NCBI GenBank assembly: GCA_944368925.1
Contig: CALVXG010000006.1
Location: 62,001 to 126,000 of the forward strand
Length of the DNA stretch: 64,000 nucleotides
Direction of reading: 5' to 3'
Source: an uncultured Clostridia bacterium
GTDB taxonomy: Bacteria; Bacillota; Clostridia; Christensenellales; Borkfalkiaceae
The notes under the pieces were generated by a model. That model had not been told where the DNA came from. It saw only the letters and a program-made list of their open reading frames with translations, and searched no databases. A program made the position numbers and the translations under genes. Position 1 is the first letter of the stretch, and every line of letters starts with the position of its first letter. Below are positions 34,464-41,991 of the stretch, piece after piece.

Positions 34464-35315
34464 ATGAAACTGAATGAAAAGGCGATCATATTCGTGCCGG
34501 ACGGAACGGCGGAAGAGGCGGCATTTTCGCGCGTCACGCATCTTGCGATCTCGGCGCACCAGGACGATATCGAGTTCATGGCGTATGCGCCGATCGCGGA
34601 ATGTTTCGGAAGGGAGGACAAGTGGTTCGGAGCCGTCGTCACGACGGACGGCGCGGGGAGCCCGCGCAGCGGATTGTACGCCGATTTTACGGACGAGGAC
34701 ATGAAGCGGATCCGCATCGGAGAACAGAAAAAGGCGGCGTATGTAGGCGAATACGGCGTGCAGGTATTGCTGGGGCATCCTTCGCGGCAGGCGAAAGATC
34801 CGAAGGATAAAGAGATCGTCGAAGAATTCGTGCAGATCTTTCGTGCGGCGCGCCCGCGGTATGTGTACATGCACAACCTTGCGGACAAGCACGACACGCA
34901 CGTGGGGACGGCATTGAAAGTGATCGCGGCGCTCAGGCAGCTGAAAACGGACGAGCTTCCCGAAAAGGTATACGGGTGCGAAGTGTGGCGCGATCTCGAT
35001 TGGGTTTTGGACGACGAAAAGGTCTACATGGACTGCGGCCTGCATCCGAATATAGCGCGGGCGCTTTCGGGCGTGTTTGACAGTCAGATCGCGGGCGGAA
35101 AGCGGTATGAGCTGGCGGCGGAAGGTCGTCGGGTAGCGAACGCGACGTTTTCGGCGAGCCATGCGTGCGACACGTATACGGGACTGAACTATGCGATGGA
35201 TCTTACGCCGCTGATTCTGGACAAGAGTCTTAATATTGCGGAATACGTAGCGGGGTATATCCGCCGTTTTGAAAGCGAAGTGTGTGCAACGATAAAAAAG
35301 TTTTCGGAGGAATGA
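34464..35315 (+). CDS. PIG-L/LmbE-family deacetylase (copy 2)
   Basis: A 283-residue homologue of 12513-13370, aligned almost without gaps. It keeps the zinc motif AHQDD near residue 32 and HNLADKHDTH near 135, as well as long identical stretches such as DGAGSPR and YADFTDEDMK. Differences are spread evenly, so this is an old duplication rather than a recent one. GGAGAGG precedes the ATG. The SIS copy follows four bases after its stop. It likely removes an acetyl group from an amino sugar; the two copies may serve different substrates. Confidence 0.9.
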   Translation: MKLNEKAIIFVPDGTAEEAAFSRVTHLAISAHQDDIEFMAYAPIAECFGREDKWFGAVVTTDGAGSPRSGLYADFTDEDMKRIRIGEQKKAAYVGEYGVQVLLGHPSRQAKDPKDKEIVEEFVQIFRAARPRYVYMHNLADKHDTHVGTALKVIAALRQLKTDELPEKVYGCEVWRDLDWVLDDEKVYMDCGLHPNIARALSGVFDSQIAGGKRYELAAEGRRVANATFSASHACDTYTGLNYAMDLTPLILDKSLNIAEYVAGYIRRFESEVCATIKKFSEE

Positions 35316-35319
35316 GAGA

Positions 35320-36387
35320 ATGGAATACAAAGAGACGTTGATGTGGCAGGAGCTGAACGAAGCGCCTGCGGTATTGAAAACGCTGCAGGAGAAGAATGCG
35401 GCGGTGCTCGGGCAGATCGTGAAAGCGGTGCGCGATGCGCAGGTCACGAACGTATATACGGCGGCGCGCGGCACGTCCGATCATGCGATGATCTATTTCA
35501 AATATCTTGCGGAAAGTCTGTTGGGGTTGCCCGTGGCGTCGGGGGCACCCGCCGTTGCGACGATGTACGGAGCAAAGCTGGCGCTGGGGCATTCGTTGGT
35601 GATCGGCTGTTCGCAGAGCGGCAAAGCGGCGGACGTGATGGAAGTCGTGCGCGAGGCGAATGAAAGCGGCGCGGTGACGGTGGCGATCACGAACGACGAA
35701 AAGAGCCCGCTCGCAGGACTTGCAAAGTATCATCTGTGCTGTTTTGCGGGAGAAGAAAAGAGCGTGGCGGCGACGAAGACGTTCAGTGCGCAGTTGTATT
35801 TGTGCTTGTTGCTTATCTGTGCGCTTAAGGGCGAGAAAGAAGTTCCCGACGTCGGCTCCATGCTGGAAAAGGAACGCGCGGCGATCGACGCGGCGACCGA
35901 TTCCATGGCAAAAGATTTTATTGGGGTGCAGGAGTGCTTTATTTTAGGCCGCGGCATTTCGTCCGCGCTTGCGTTCGAATGCGGTCTGAAATTGCAGGAG
36001 ACCTGCTATATCCGTGCGCGCGCCTATCACAGCTCGGATTTTTACCACGGCCCCATGGCGATGGTCGGCAAGGGTACGAAAGTGATTTTGTTTGCTTCCA
36101 AACATTCGCTGGCGGGCGCTTGCGAGCAGGTGCATCGGGAAGATTATATCAAGAGCGCGGAAAAAATGTGCGAGCTGGGCGCCGATCTCTATGTGATCAC
36201 GGACGATAAAGAGAGCTTTCAGTCGATGAATGTGCATGTGGTGGCGATCCCCGGCGGCGCGCAGGAGAGTGAAACGGTATTTTCGTTTGCGATGGCGGCG
36301 CAGATGCTTGCCTGCAAAGTCAGCTGCGGAAAGGGCCTCACGCCCGACCATCCGAGAGCTTTGAAAAAAGTAACGGTGACAAAATAA
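35320..36387 (+). CDS. Double-SIS sugar isomerase/deaminase (copy 2)
   Basis: A 355-residue protein of exactly the same length as copy 1. The shared motifs are TAARGTSDHAM, GCSQSGKAADVMEV, AGEEKSVAATKTF and ARAYHSSDFYHGPMAM, and both end in a PRALKKVTVT tail. As with copy 1, glucosamine-6-phosphate deaminase of the GlmS-like type is the most likely activity, with isomerase or fructosamine-like substrates possible. GGAGG lies just before the ATG. It closes the locus and is followed by two hairpins. Confidence 0.88.
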   Translation: MEYKETLMWQELNEAPAVLKTLQEKNAAVLGQIVKAVRDAQVTNVYTAARGTSDHAMIYFKYLAESLLGLPVASGAPAVATMYGAKLALGHSLVIGCSQSGKAADVMEVVREANESGAVTVAITNDEKSPLAGLAKYHLCCFAGEEKSVAATKTFSAQLYLCLLLICALKGEKEVPDVGSMLEKERAAIDAATDSMAKDFIGVQECFILGRGISSALAFECGLKLQETCYIRARAYHSSDFYHGPMAMVGKGTKVILFASKHSLAGACEQVHREDYIKSAEKMCELGADLYVITDDKESFQSMNVHVVAIPGGAQESETVFSFAMAAQMLACKVSCGKGLTPDHPRALKKVTVTK

Positions 36388-36419
36388 ACGGCAGTTTTTT
36401 CAGATAAAGTGATTATTGG

Positions 36420-36503
36420 AGCGGCGGCATACCTTTGTATGCCGCCGCTTTCCGAATAGGCGGGCGGACGCAAAATCTCTTTGCGTCCGTCCGCCTTCTT
36501 TTT
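36420..36503 (+). terminator. Two hairpins ending the second amino-sugar locus
   Basis: A 13-bp perfect stem with CTTT loop (36420-36449) and a 16-bp stem with one G-T pair (36459-36495) followed by TTCTTTTT. The stretch to the next gene start at 36591 has no clear promoter. Confidence 0.88.
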
Positions 36504-36590
36504 CAAAAGCGCGGGCGCGCCCGCACGCGTAGGGGGAAGCTCTGCGCGTTTTTGCGCATAATTTTTGCAGGGGTGCGGCAAAATAACGGT

Positions 36591-37595
36591 ATGCAGTGCG
36601 GACAGACGATATTTTTCAAAAACGGGCCGAAAATCGTAGCGGCAGCGACGGTGGCGGGCCCGAAAGAATGTGCGGGAATTGTGGGCCGATATGTAGATTA
36701 TCCCTTATCGGACGATATGTTTGCGGAGAGCACGTTCGAGCGTGCGGAGCGCAAAATGCTCTTATACGCGTTGCGTTGCAGCATGGAAAAGGCGGGATTA
36801 AAGCAGGGGGCGGACGTGATCCTTTCGGGGGATCTGTTGAACCAGATCATTTCGGCATCGTTTGCGGCGCGGGAGACGGGGTTGCCGTATCTCGGGATAT
36901 ACGGGGCATGTTCGACGATGAGCGAGGGGCTCTTGCTCGCGTCCGTGCTGGTAGACGGCGGGTATGCGAAGACGGCGGTGGCGGCGACGGGCAGTCATTT
37001 TGCGTCGGCGGAGCGGCAGTACCGTTATCCTTTGGAGCTCGGCACGACGCGCCCGCCGCAGTCGCAATGGACGGTGACGGGTGCGGGGAGCGCGGTCGTG
37101 GCAAAGGAGGGGCAGGGCCCCTGCATTACCTGCGCCACGGTGGGAAAGGTGGTAGACTTTGGGGTATCCGACGTAAACAACATGGGCGCCGCGATGGCGC
37201 CCGCCGCCTGCGACGTAATTTTGGCGCACCTGAAAGATACCCAGAGAGAACCAAATTATTATGATCTGATTCTAACAGGCGATCTCGGCGTGCTTGGAAG
37301 CCGCATCGTGCGCGACCTGGTATGGGAGAAAGGCGTGGATATTTTTGAAAATCATGACGATTGCGGCGCGATGATTTATAAGCACGCGGAAGACGAGTTC
37401 CAGGGCGGGAGCGGTGCGGGATGTTGCGCTGTGGTGTTCAATTCCTATATACTGCACCGTATGCGGCAGAAAAAGCTGAACCGCGTCTTGTTTGTGGCGA
37501 CGGGGGCGCTGCTCTCCACGGTGTCGTCGGGACAGGGAGAAACGATCCCGTGCGTGGCGCACGCGGTGGCGGTGGAAAACATCGGGAACGACTGA
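36591..37595 (+). CDS. spoVAD: Stage V sporulation protein AD
   Basis: A 334-residue thiolase-fold SpoVAD protein. I start at ATG 36591 (MQCGQTIFFKNGPKIV), which matches the family opening; the ribosome site is weak, with only AGGGG 17 bases upstream. Key stretches are LSGDLLNQIISASFAAR, GIYGACSTMSEGL, GSHFASAERQYRYPLE and ILTGDLGVLGS. SpoVA proteins form the inner-membrane channel for dipicolinic acid in spores, SpoVAD being the peripheral subunit that binds it. spoVAE follows, but the usual upstream spoVAC is absent here. Confidence 0.95.
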   Translation: MQCGQTIFFKNGPKIVAAATVAGPKECAGIVGRYVDYPLSDDMFAESTFERAERKMLLYALRCSMEKAGLKQGADVILSGDLLNQIISASFAARETGLPYLGIYGACSTMSEGLLLASVLVDGGYAKTAVAATGSHFASAERQYRYPLELGTTRPPQSQWTVTGAGSAVVAKEGQGPCITCATVGKVVDFGVSDVNNMGAAMAPAACDVILAHLKDTQREPNYYDLILTGDLGVLGSRIVRDLVWEKGVDIFENHDDCGAMIYKHAEDEFQGGSGAGCCAVVFNSYILHRMRQKKLNRVLFVATGALLSTVSSGQGETIPCVAHAVAVENIGND

Positions 37596-37628
37596 CCCGA
37601 TTATAGACAAATTCGGCGGAGGCTTAAG

Positions 37629-38009
37629 ATGGAGAAGTATTGGGATATTTTGTTTATGTTTGCCAAGGCGTTTGCGGTAGGCGGGCTCATATGCACAGTT
37701 GCGCAGGTGGTCATTAATTTTACGAAACTGACGTCAGGGAAGATTCTTGTCTTTTTCATGCTGGCGGGCGTCACGCTGGAAGCGCTGGGGTTATACGGAT
37801 ATCTGGTGGACTTCGCGGGCGCGGGTGCGACGGTGCCGATCAGCGGGTTCGGGTATCTGCTGGCGAGGGGCGCCATGCTGGGGGCGCAGCGCGGCCTGTT
37901 CGGCGCACTGACGGGGGCGCTCACCGCCGCAAGCGCGGGAGTTACGGCGGCGATTCTGTTTGCCTTTCTGTTTGCGTTGGTGTTCAGACCGAAATCGAAA
38001 AAGAATTAA
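37629..38009 (+). CDS. spoVAE: Stage V sporulation protein AE
   Basis: A 126-residue membrane protein with about four spans, matching SpoVAE(b): AFAVGGLICTVAQVVINFTKLTSGKILV at the N-terminus, GFGYLLARGAMLGAQRG in the middle, and a basic C-terminus. It would be part of the dipicolinate channel with SpoVAD. The gap from spoVAD is 33 bases. A strong terminator follows, so the unit is only these two genes. Confidence 0.93.
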   Translation: MEKYWDILFMFAKAFAVGGLICTVAQVVINFTKLTSGKILVFFMLAGVTLEALGLYGYLVDFAGAGATVPISGFGYLLARGAMLGAQRGLFGALTGALTAASAGVTAAILFAFLFALVFRPKSKKN

Positions 38010-38037
38010 AAATGCGTACGGCGTAAAGAATTTACAA

Positions 38038-38149
38038 AAAGGTGGCGCGGCGGGCAATGTTTTGCCCGCCGCGCCACCTTTGTTTTTTATCTGCGGAGTA
38101 TGCCGAGTAAAAAAGTATGGCCGCGCCGTCGAAGACGGCGCGGTTTTTT
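38038..38149 (+). terminator. Two terminators downstream of spoVAE
   Basis: A 20-bp perfect stem with TGTT loop then GTTTTTT (38038-38088), and a 10-bp perfect stem with GAA loop then TTTTTT (38121-38149). The 32 bases between them hold no promoter I can recognise; the second may catch read-through before the NifX-like gene. Confidence 0.92.
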
Positions 38150-38172
38150 GTTTGCAAATTTTTATAAATAAG

Positions 38173-38201
38173 TGTACAAAATTGCGGGAAGGTGTTATAA
38201 T
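38173..38201 (+). promoter_or_regulatory. Promoter for NifX-like gene
   Basis: TGTACA (38173-38178, four of six bases match), 17 bases, TATAAT (38196-38201). Confidence 0.68.
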
Positions 38202-38262
38202 AAACGAAAAAAAGGCGGCTATTCCCGTAGAACGGGGGCTGTCCGAAAACGGAGGCAATTTT

Positions 38263-38679
38263 ATGAAAATAGCGGTACCTTACGAAGACGGAAAAATATA
38301 CCAGCATTTCGGGCACACCGAGAAGTTCAAGATCTACACGGAGGAGGACGGAAACATATCCGCGGCCGTTGTGGACACGAACGGAACGGGGCACGGTGCG
38401 CTTGCGGGTTTTTTGAAATCGTTGGGCGTGGACGTTCTGATCTGCGGCGGGATCGGCGGCGGAGCGATCGAGGCGCTCGGCGCGGCAGGGATCCGCGTGT
38501 TCGGCGGCGTGGAAGGCGAAGCGGACGTGGCGGTCGAGGCATTTTTGAAGGGAGATCTTTCTTATGATCCCGACGTAAAGTGCGCGCATCACGAGCATGA
38601 ACACGGCGAAGGGCATACGTGCGGCGAACACGGCTGCCATTCCGAGGAGCATACCTGCGGAGGCGGGTGCCGTCATTAA
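38263..38679 (+). CDS. NifX/NifB-type Fe-Mo cofactor-domain protein with Cys/His tail
   Basis: A 138-residue protein with the dinitrogenase iron-molybdenum cofactor domain (IAVPYEDGKIYQHFGHTEKFKIY, VLICGGIGGGAIEALGAAGIRV). The last 30 residues form a metal-binding-like tail rich in His and Cys: CAHHEHEH, HTCGEHGCH, HTCGGGC. ATG 38263 has GGAGG seven bases upstream. In organisms without nitrogenase such proteins are thought to bind Fe-S or metal clusters; no nif gene is seen here. The Crp/Fnr regulator gene follows 41 bases later. Confidence 0.9.
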   Translation: MKIAVPYEDGKIYQHFGHTEKFKIYTEEDGNISAAVVDTNGTGHGALAGFLKSLGVDVLICGGIGGGAIEALGAAGIRVFGGVEGEADVAVEAFLKGDLSYDPDVKCAHHEHEHGEGHTCGEHGCHSEEHTCGGGCRH

Positions 38680-38720
38680 AGCGTGAAAGGCAAAGACTGT
38701 ACGGAATGCGGGGGAACGGA

Positions 38721-39377
38721 ATGCTGAAAGCGGAAGAATTTTCTTTTTACAAAGATCTGAAGGAAGAGGAACGGCGGTTGGTGCGGGATAACCTGCGCGA
38801 ATACACATTCAGCCGCGGCGCGCAGGTCTACAACGGGGAATGCACGGGACTTTTGTATGTGGAAAGCGGGAGGCTGCGCGTCTATACTCTTTCGGAGACG
38901 GGGCGCGAGATCACGCTGTACAGAATTACGGAAGGCGGGATCTGTCTGTTCAGCGCATCCTGCGCGTTGCACGGGGTGAATTTCGACGTATTTGCCGTAG
39001 CGGAAACGCAGGTGCGGCTTTTGCTGATTCCCGCGGAGATTTATAAAAAGCTTTCAGAACGGTCGATTGCGGTGAGCGCGTTCACGAACGAGCTGATGGC
39101 GCGGCGTTTTTCCGAAGTGATGTGGGTGCTCGACGAAGTGCTGAACAAAAAATTCGATGCGCGCCTTGCGTCGCTTTTATTAAAAGAGGAAGAATACGCG
39201 GGCACGGCCGATTTGAAAGTCACGCACGAGCAGTTGGCGGCGCATTTGGGAACGGTGCGGGAAGCGGTTTCGCGCATGCTCAAATATTTTGAATCGGAAG
39301 GACTTCTCGAACTTTCGCGCGGCACGATCAGAATATCCGATCCCGAAGGTTTAAAAGAGGTCGCGCAAAAAGAATAA
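38721..39377 (+). CDS. Crp/Fnr-family transcriptional regulator (2)
   Basis: A 218-residue regulator. ATG 38721 follows GGGGG by six bases; an ATG five codons earlier is less favourable. The N-terminal beta roll (GLLYVESGRLRVYTLSETGREITLYRITEGGICLFSASC) precedes an HTH with KVTHEQLAAHLGTVREAVSRMLKYFE, the E/R recognition pattern of the FNR/ArcR/Flp group. C-x-n-C near residue 75-80 could be redox active, but no FNR cluster set is present. Directly downstream is a trxA promoter with a palindrome placed as an activator site. Confidence 0.93.
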   Translation: MLKAEEFSFYKDLKEEERRLVRDNLREYTFSRGAQVYNGECTGLLYVESGRLRVYTLSETGREITLYRITEGGICLFSASCALHGVNFDVFAVAETQVRLLLIPAEIYKKLSERSIAVSAFTNELMARRFSEVMWVLDEVLNKKFDARLASLLLKEEEYAGTADLKVTHEQLAAHLGTVREAVSRMLKYFESEGLLELSRGTIRISDPEGLKEVAQKE

Positions 39378-39460
39378 ACCCGACCGCCCGCTATCTATAG
39401 AAAAGAAAGATGCGGGCATCGGATAAAAAAGTAAAAAATTTTTAAAAAATATATTCTGAA

Positions 39461-39502
39461 TGTAACAATGTTACGGAAAAAGTCCTCCGATTGGGGTATA
39501 CT
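39461..39502 (+). promoter_or_regulatory. trxA promoter with Crp/Fnr-type palindrome at about -41
   Basis: GTAAC-AAT-GTTAC (39462-39474; centre 39468) and a -10 box TATACT (39497-39502). With the start near 39509 the palindrome centre is at about -41, the class II activator position, and no -35 box is present. The adjacent Crp/Fnr gene is the natural candidate. Between the regulator stop and this site (39378-39460) the DNA is A-rich without other structure. Confidence 0.75.
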
Positions 39503-39546
39503 GTGAGTACAAAAAACGAAAACAGACCTTAAAGGAGGAAAAGACG

Positions 39547-39849
39547 ATGGTTGAAAAAATCACGGACAATAATTTTGAAGAAAAGGTACTCAATCACAAG
39601 GGGACCGTGTTGCTGGATTTCTGGGCGAGCTGGTGCGGGCCTTGCCGCATGATGAGCCCGGTGGTGGAAGAGATAGCGGAAAGCCGTCCCGACGTATTGG
39701 TCGGGAAGGTGAACGTAGACGAAGAGGAAGAGCTTTCCGCGCGGTTCAAGATATTTTCCATACCGACGTTCATCGTTTTAAAGGACGGGAAAGTGCAGGC
39801 GCAGACGGCGGGCGCGCGTCCAAAGTCTGCCCTGGAAGCTCTCTTATAA
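39547..39849 (+). CDS. trxA: Thioredoxin
   Basis: A 100-residue thioredoxin with W29-C30-G31-P32-C33 and the cis-Pro region FSIPTF. It reduces protein disulfides in the cytoplasm. AAAGGAGG precedes the ATG. It begins an operon with a CoA-disulfide reductase/rhodanese fusion, and its promoter suggests control by a Crp/Fnr-type protein. Confidence 0.97.
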   Translation: MVEKITDNNFEEKVLNHKGTVLLDFWASWCGPCRMMSPVVEEIAESRPDVLVGKVNVDEEEELSARFKIFSIPTFIVLKDGKVQAQTAGARPKSALEALL

Positions 39850-39915
39850 TTGAGAGGAAAAAGAGCGGCGCGGGAAACTTTTGCAAATCAAGAAAGGAAT
39901 CGGAAGGGAAGGAAC

Positions 39916-41610
39916 ATGAAAGTTGTGATCATTGGCGGGGTCGCGGGCGGCGCGACGGCGGCGGCGAGGCTTCGCCGTTTGGACGAAACGGCGGAGATCG
40001 TGGTATTGGAGCGCGGCGGATTTGTATCGTATGCAAATTGCGGCCTGCCGTATTATATCGGCGGCGTGATCGGCGAGCGCAGGAAACTTACCCTGCAGAC
40101 GCCGGAGAGCTTTAAACGGCGCTTCAACGTAGACGTGCGCGTGCACAGCGAGGCGGTGCAGATCCTGCGCGAAAAGAAGCAGGTTCTCGTGCGCACGGCG
40201 GAGGGCAGGGAGTATACGGAAAACTATGACAAGCTGATCTATGCGCCGGGTGCAAAGGCGATCCGTCCCCCGTTTGTGGCGGAAGACGAGCGCATCTTTA
40301 CGTTGCGTTCGGTGGAAGACACGTACAAGATCGATGATTTCATCAAAAAGAATTCCCCGAAGACGGCGATCGTGGCGGGCGGCGGATTTATCGGGCTGGA
40401 GACAGCGGAAAATCTGACCGAACGCGGGATCAAAGTGACGCTTTTGCAGATGGAAGAGCAGGTCATGCCGCCTTTCGACTACGATATGGCGTGCATCTTG
40501 CATTCGCATATGCGGCAAAAGGGCGTCGACCTTCGTCTGCTGAACAAAGTGTCGCAGCTGAACCCTTCGGAAGAGGGCATTACGGCGGAGATCGACAGCA
40601 AGCCCTCGGTGACGGCGGACATGGTCATCGTGGCGCTCGGAGTCGTACCGGAAACGCAGCTTGCGGCGCAGGCGGGGTTGGAGCTTGGCCTCAAGGGAGC
40701 CGTGATGGTGGATGCGTACATGCGCACGTCCGACCCGGACATATATGCGGCGGGCGATGCGGTGTGCGTCAAAAACTTTATCACGCAGGCAGATTCGCTC
40801 GTTCCGTTGGCGGGGCCTGCGAACAAGCAGGGGCGCATAGCGGCGGACAATATCTGCGGAATTCCTTCCCGCTACGCGGGAGCACAGGGTTCTTCCGTTT
40901 TGAAGATGTTTGATCTGACGGCGGCGGCGACGGGATTGAACGAACGTGCGGCGGGTGCGGCGAAGATACCGTTTGACAGCGTGGTGCTCTTTACGCCCAA
41001 TCATGCGACGTACTATCCCGGAGCGAAGAACATGACGCTGAAAGTGTTGTATGATACCAGGGATGGGAAGATCATCGGCGCGCAGGCGATCGGATTTTCG
41101 GGCGTGGATAAGAGGATCGACGTTTTGGCGGTGGCGATCCGCGCGCACATGACGGCGGAACAGCTGACGGAGCTGGATCTTGCGTATGCGCCGCCTTATT
41201 CTTCGGCGAAAGATCCCGTGAACATGGAGGGGTACGTGATCGGAAACTGCATGAGCGGGCTTGTGAAACAGCACACCTGGCAGGAAATGCCGACGCTTCT
41301 GAAAAGAAAAGACATTATTTTGCTGGATGTACAGACCGCGGAAGAATTTGCCGATGCGCATTTTGAAGGGGCGGTCAACATTCCCGTGGATGAATTAAGA
41401 CAGCGGCTTGGAGAGTTGGACAAATCCAAGCAGATCTATGTGAATTGTTACAGCGGCCTTCGCAGTTATATTGCCTGCCGTATTCTGACGGCGAACGGAT
41501 TTACCTGTTCGAACCTTTCCGGCGGCATGCGTTTTTACCGCGTCGTGGAAGAGGGAGGCGTGTACGACGGGTTGCCGCGCCACCTTTGCGGACTGCCCTG
41601 CGACCGATAA
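39916..41610 (+). CDS. CoA-disulfide reductase with C-terminal rhodanese domain
   Basis: A 564-residue flavoprotein: an N-terminal FAD motif VVIIGGVAGGATAAARLRR, the redox C42 in SYANCGLPYYIGG (the single-Cys type that forms a mixed disulfide with CoA), an NAD(P)H motif VAGGGFIGLETAENL, a dimerisation domain and a rhodanese domain (about 460-555) with C511 in VNCYSG. A further CGLPC ends the protein. Such CoADR-RHD enzymes reduce CoA disulfides, polysulfides or persulfides, and some act as NADH oxidases. It is cytoplasmic and shares the trxA transcript. AAGGAA precedes ATG 39916. Confidence 0.93.
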   Translation: MKVVIIGGVAGGATAAARLRRLDETAEIVVLERGGFVSYANCGLPYYIGGVIGERRKLTLQTPESFKRRFNVDVRVHSEAVQILREKKQVLVRTAEGREYTENYDKLIYAPGAKAIRPPFVAEDERIFTLRSVEDTYKIDDFIKKNSPKTAIVAGGGFIGLETAENLTERGIKVTLLQMEEQVMPPFDYDMACILHSHMRQKGVDLRLLNKVSQLNPSEEGITAEIDSKPSVTADMVIVALGVVPETQLAAQAGLELGLKGAVMVDAYMRTSDPDIYAAGDAVCVKNFITQADSLVPLAGPANKQGRIAADNICGIPSRYAGAQGSSVLKMFDLTAAATGLNERAAGAAKIPFDSVVLFTPNHATYYPGAKNMTLKVLYDTRDGKIIGAQAIGFSGVDKRIDVLAVAIRAHMTAEQLTELDLAYAPPYSSAKDPVNMEGYVIGNCMSGLVKQHTWQEMPTLLKRKDIILLDVQTAEEFADAHFEGAVNIPVDELRQRLGELDKSKQIYVNCYSGLRSYIACRILTANGFTCSNLSGGMRFYRVVEEGGVYDGLPRHLCGLPCDR

Positions 41611-41678
41611 AAAAACGCCCGTTGCATGCGCTTTGCGGGCAGAAGATACAAGGATAAAACAAATGTACAGATAGAATC

Positions 41679-41714
41679 GAAGCCGTCGGACGGGCAAAAC
41701 CGTCCGACGGCTTC
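41679..41714 (+). terminator. Hairpin downstream of CoA-disulfide reductase gene
   Basis: A 15-bp perfect stem with a six-base loop but no T run after it. The 381-base gap 41611-41991 otherwise holds the tandem promoters and attenuator described next. Confidence 0.6.
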
Positions 41715-41757
41715 CGTTGCGTAAAGGAGCAAAAAGCGCGCAAAGGGAAGGGGGATA

Positions 41758-41786
41758 TTGACAAAGCGGTGCGCGTATGGTATACT
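41758..41786 (+). promoter_or_regulatory. Upstream promoter P1 of the glp operon
   Basis: TTGACA (41758-41763), 17 bases, TATACT (41781-41786), with extended TGG. Near-consensus, so strong unless repressed. Confidence 0.88.
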
Positions 41787-41845
41787 GCAAGGCGGGACGC
41801 GGAAAAAGTTTCGTCGTAAAATTTTTGCGAAGAGCCGGGAAAGAG

Positions 41846-41874
41846 TTGAAAAATCCGAAGGATTATGCTATACT
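41846..41874 (+). promoter_or_regulatory. Downstream promoter P2 of the glp operon
   Basis: TTGAAA (41846-41851), 17 bases, TATACT (41869-41874), with extended TGC. Starts near 41881, about 33 bases before the attenuator hairpin. Confidence 0.85.
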
Positions 41875-41913
41875 GTAAGTACTGAGTATAAAACAGACGG
41901 CAGAGAAGATGAG

Positions 41914-41969
41914 AAGCCGGCAAATCGCAGGGTAAACGGAAGTTTGCCCCGGTTTTGCCGGCTTTTTTT
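41914..41969 (+). promoter_or_regulatory. Leader attenuator of the glp operon (candidate GlpP target)
   Basis: An outer stem of 11 bp (41914-41924 with 41954-41964) encloses an inner 8-bp stem with GGAA loop (41930-41949), followed by seven T residues. It lies between the promoters and the first gene's ribosome site, so most transcripts should end here unless prevented. In Bacillus, GlpP with glycerol 3-phosphate stops termination in the glpD leader; glpP is the fourth gene of this operon. Confidence 0.85.
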
Positions 41970-41991
41970 GTTGCCGGCGTAGGAGGACGGA

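Noticed and set aside
34464-36387. The second PIG-L/SIS pair as an assembly duplicate of 12513-14471
   Set aside because: The copies differ throughout at both DNA and protein level and have different neighbours, so they are true paralogues.
36435-36590. A longer N-terminus for SpoVAD
   Set aside because: The upstream in-frame stretch is Arg-rich, runs through two terminators and does not resemble the family; the known opening begins at 36591.
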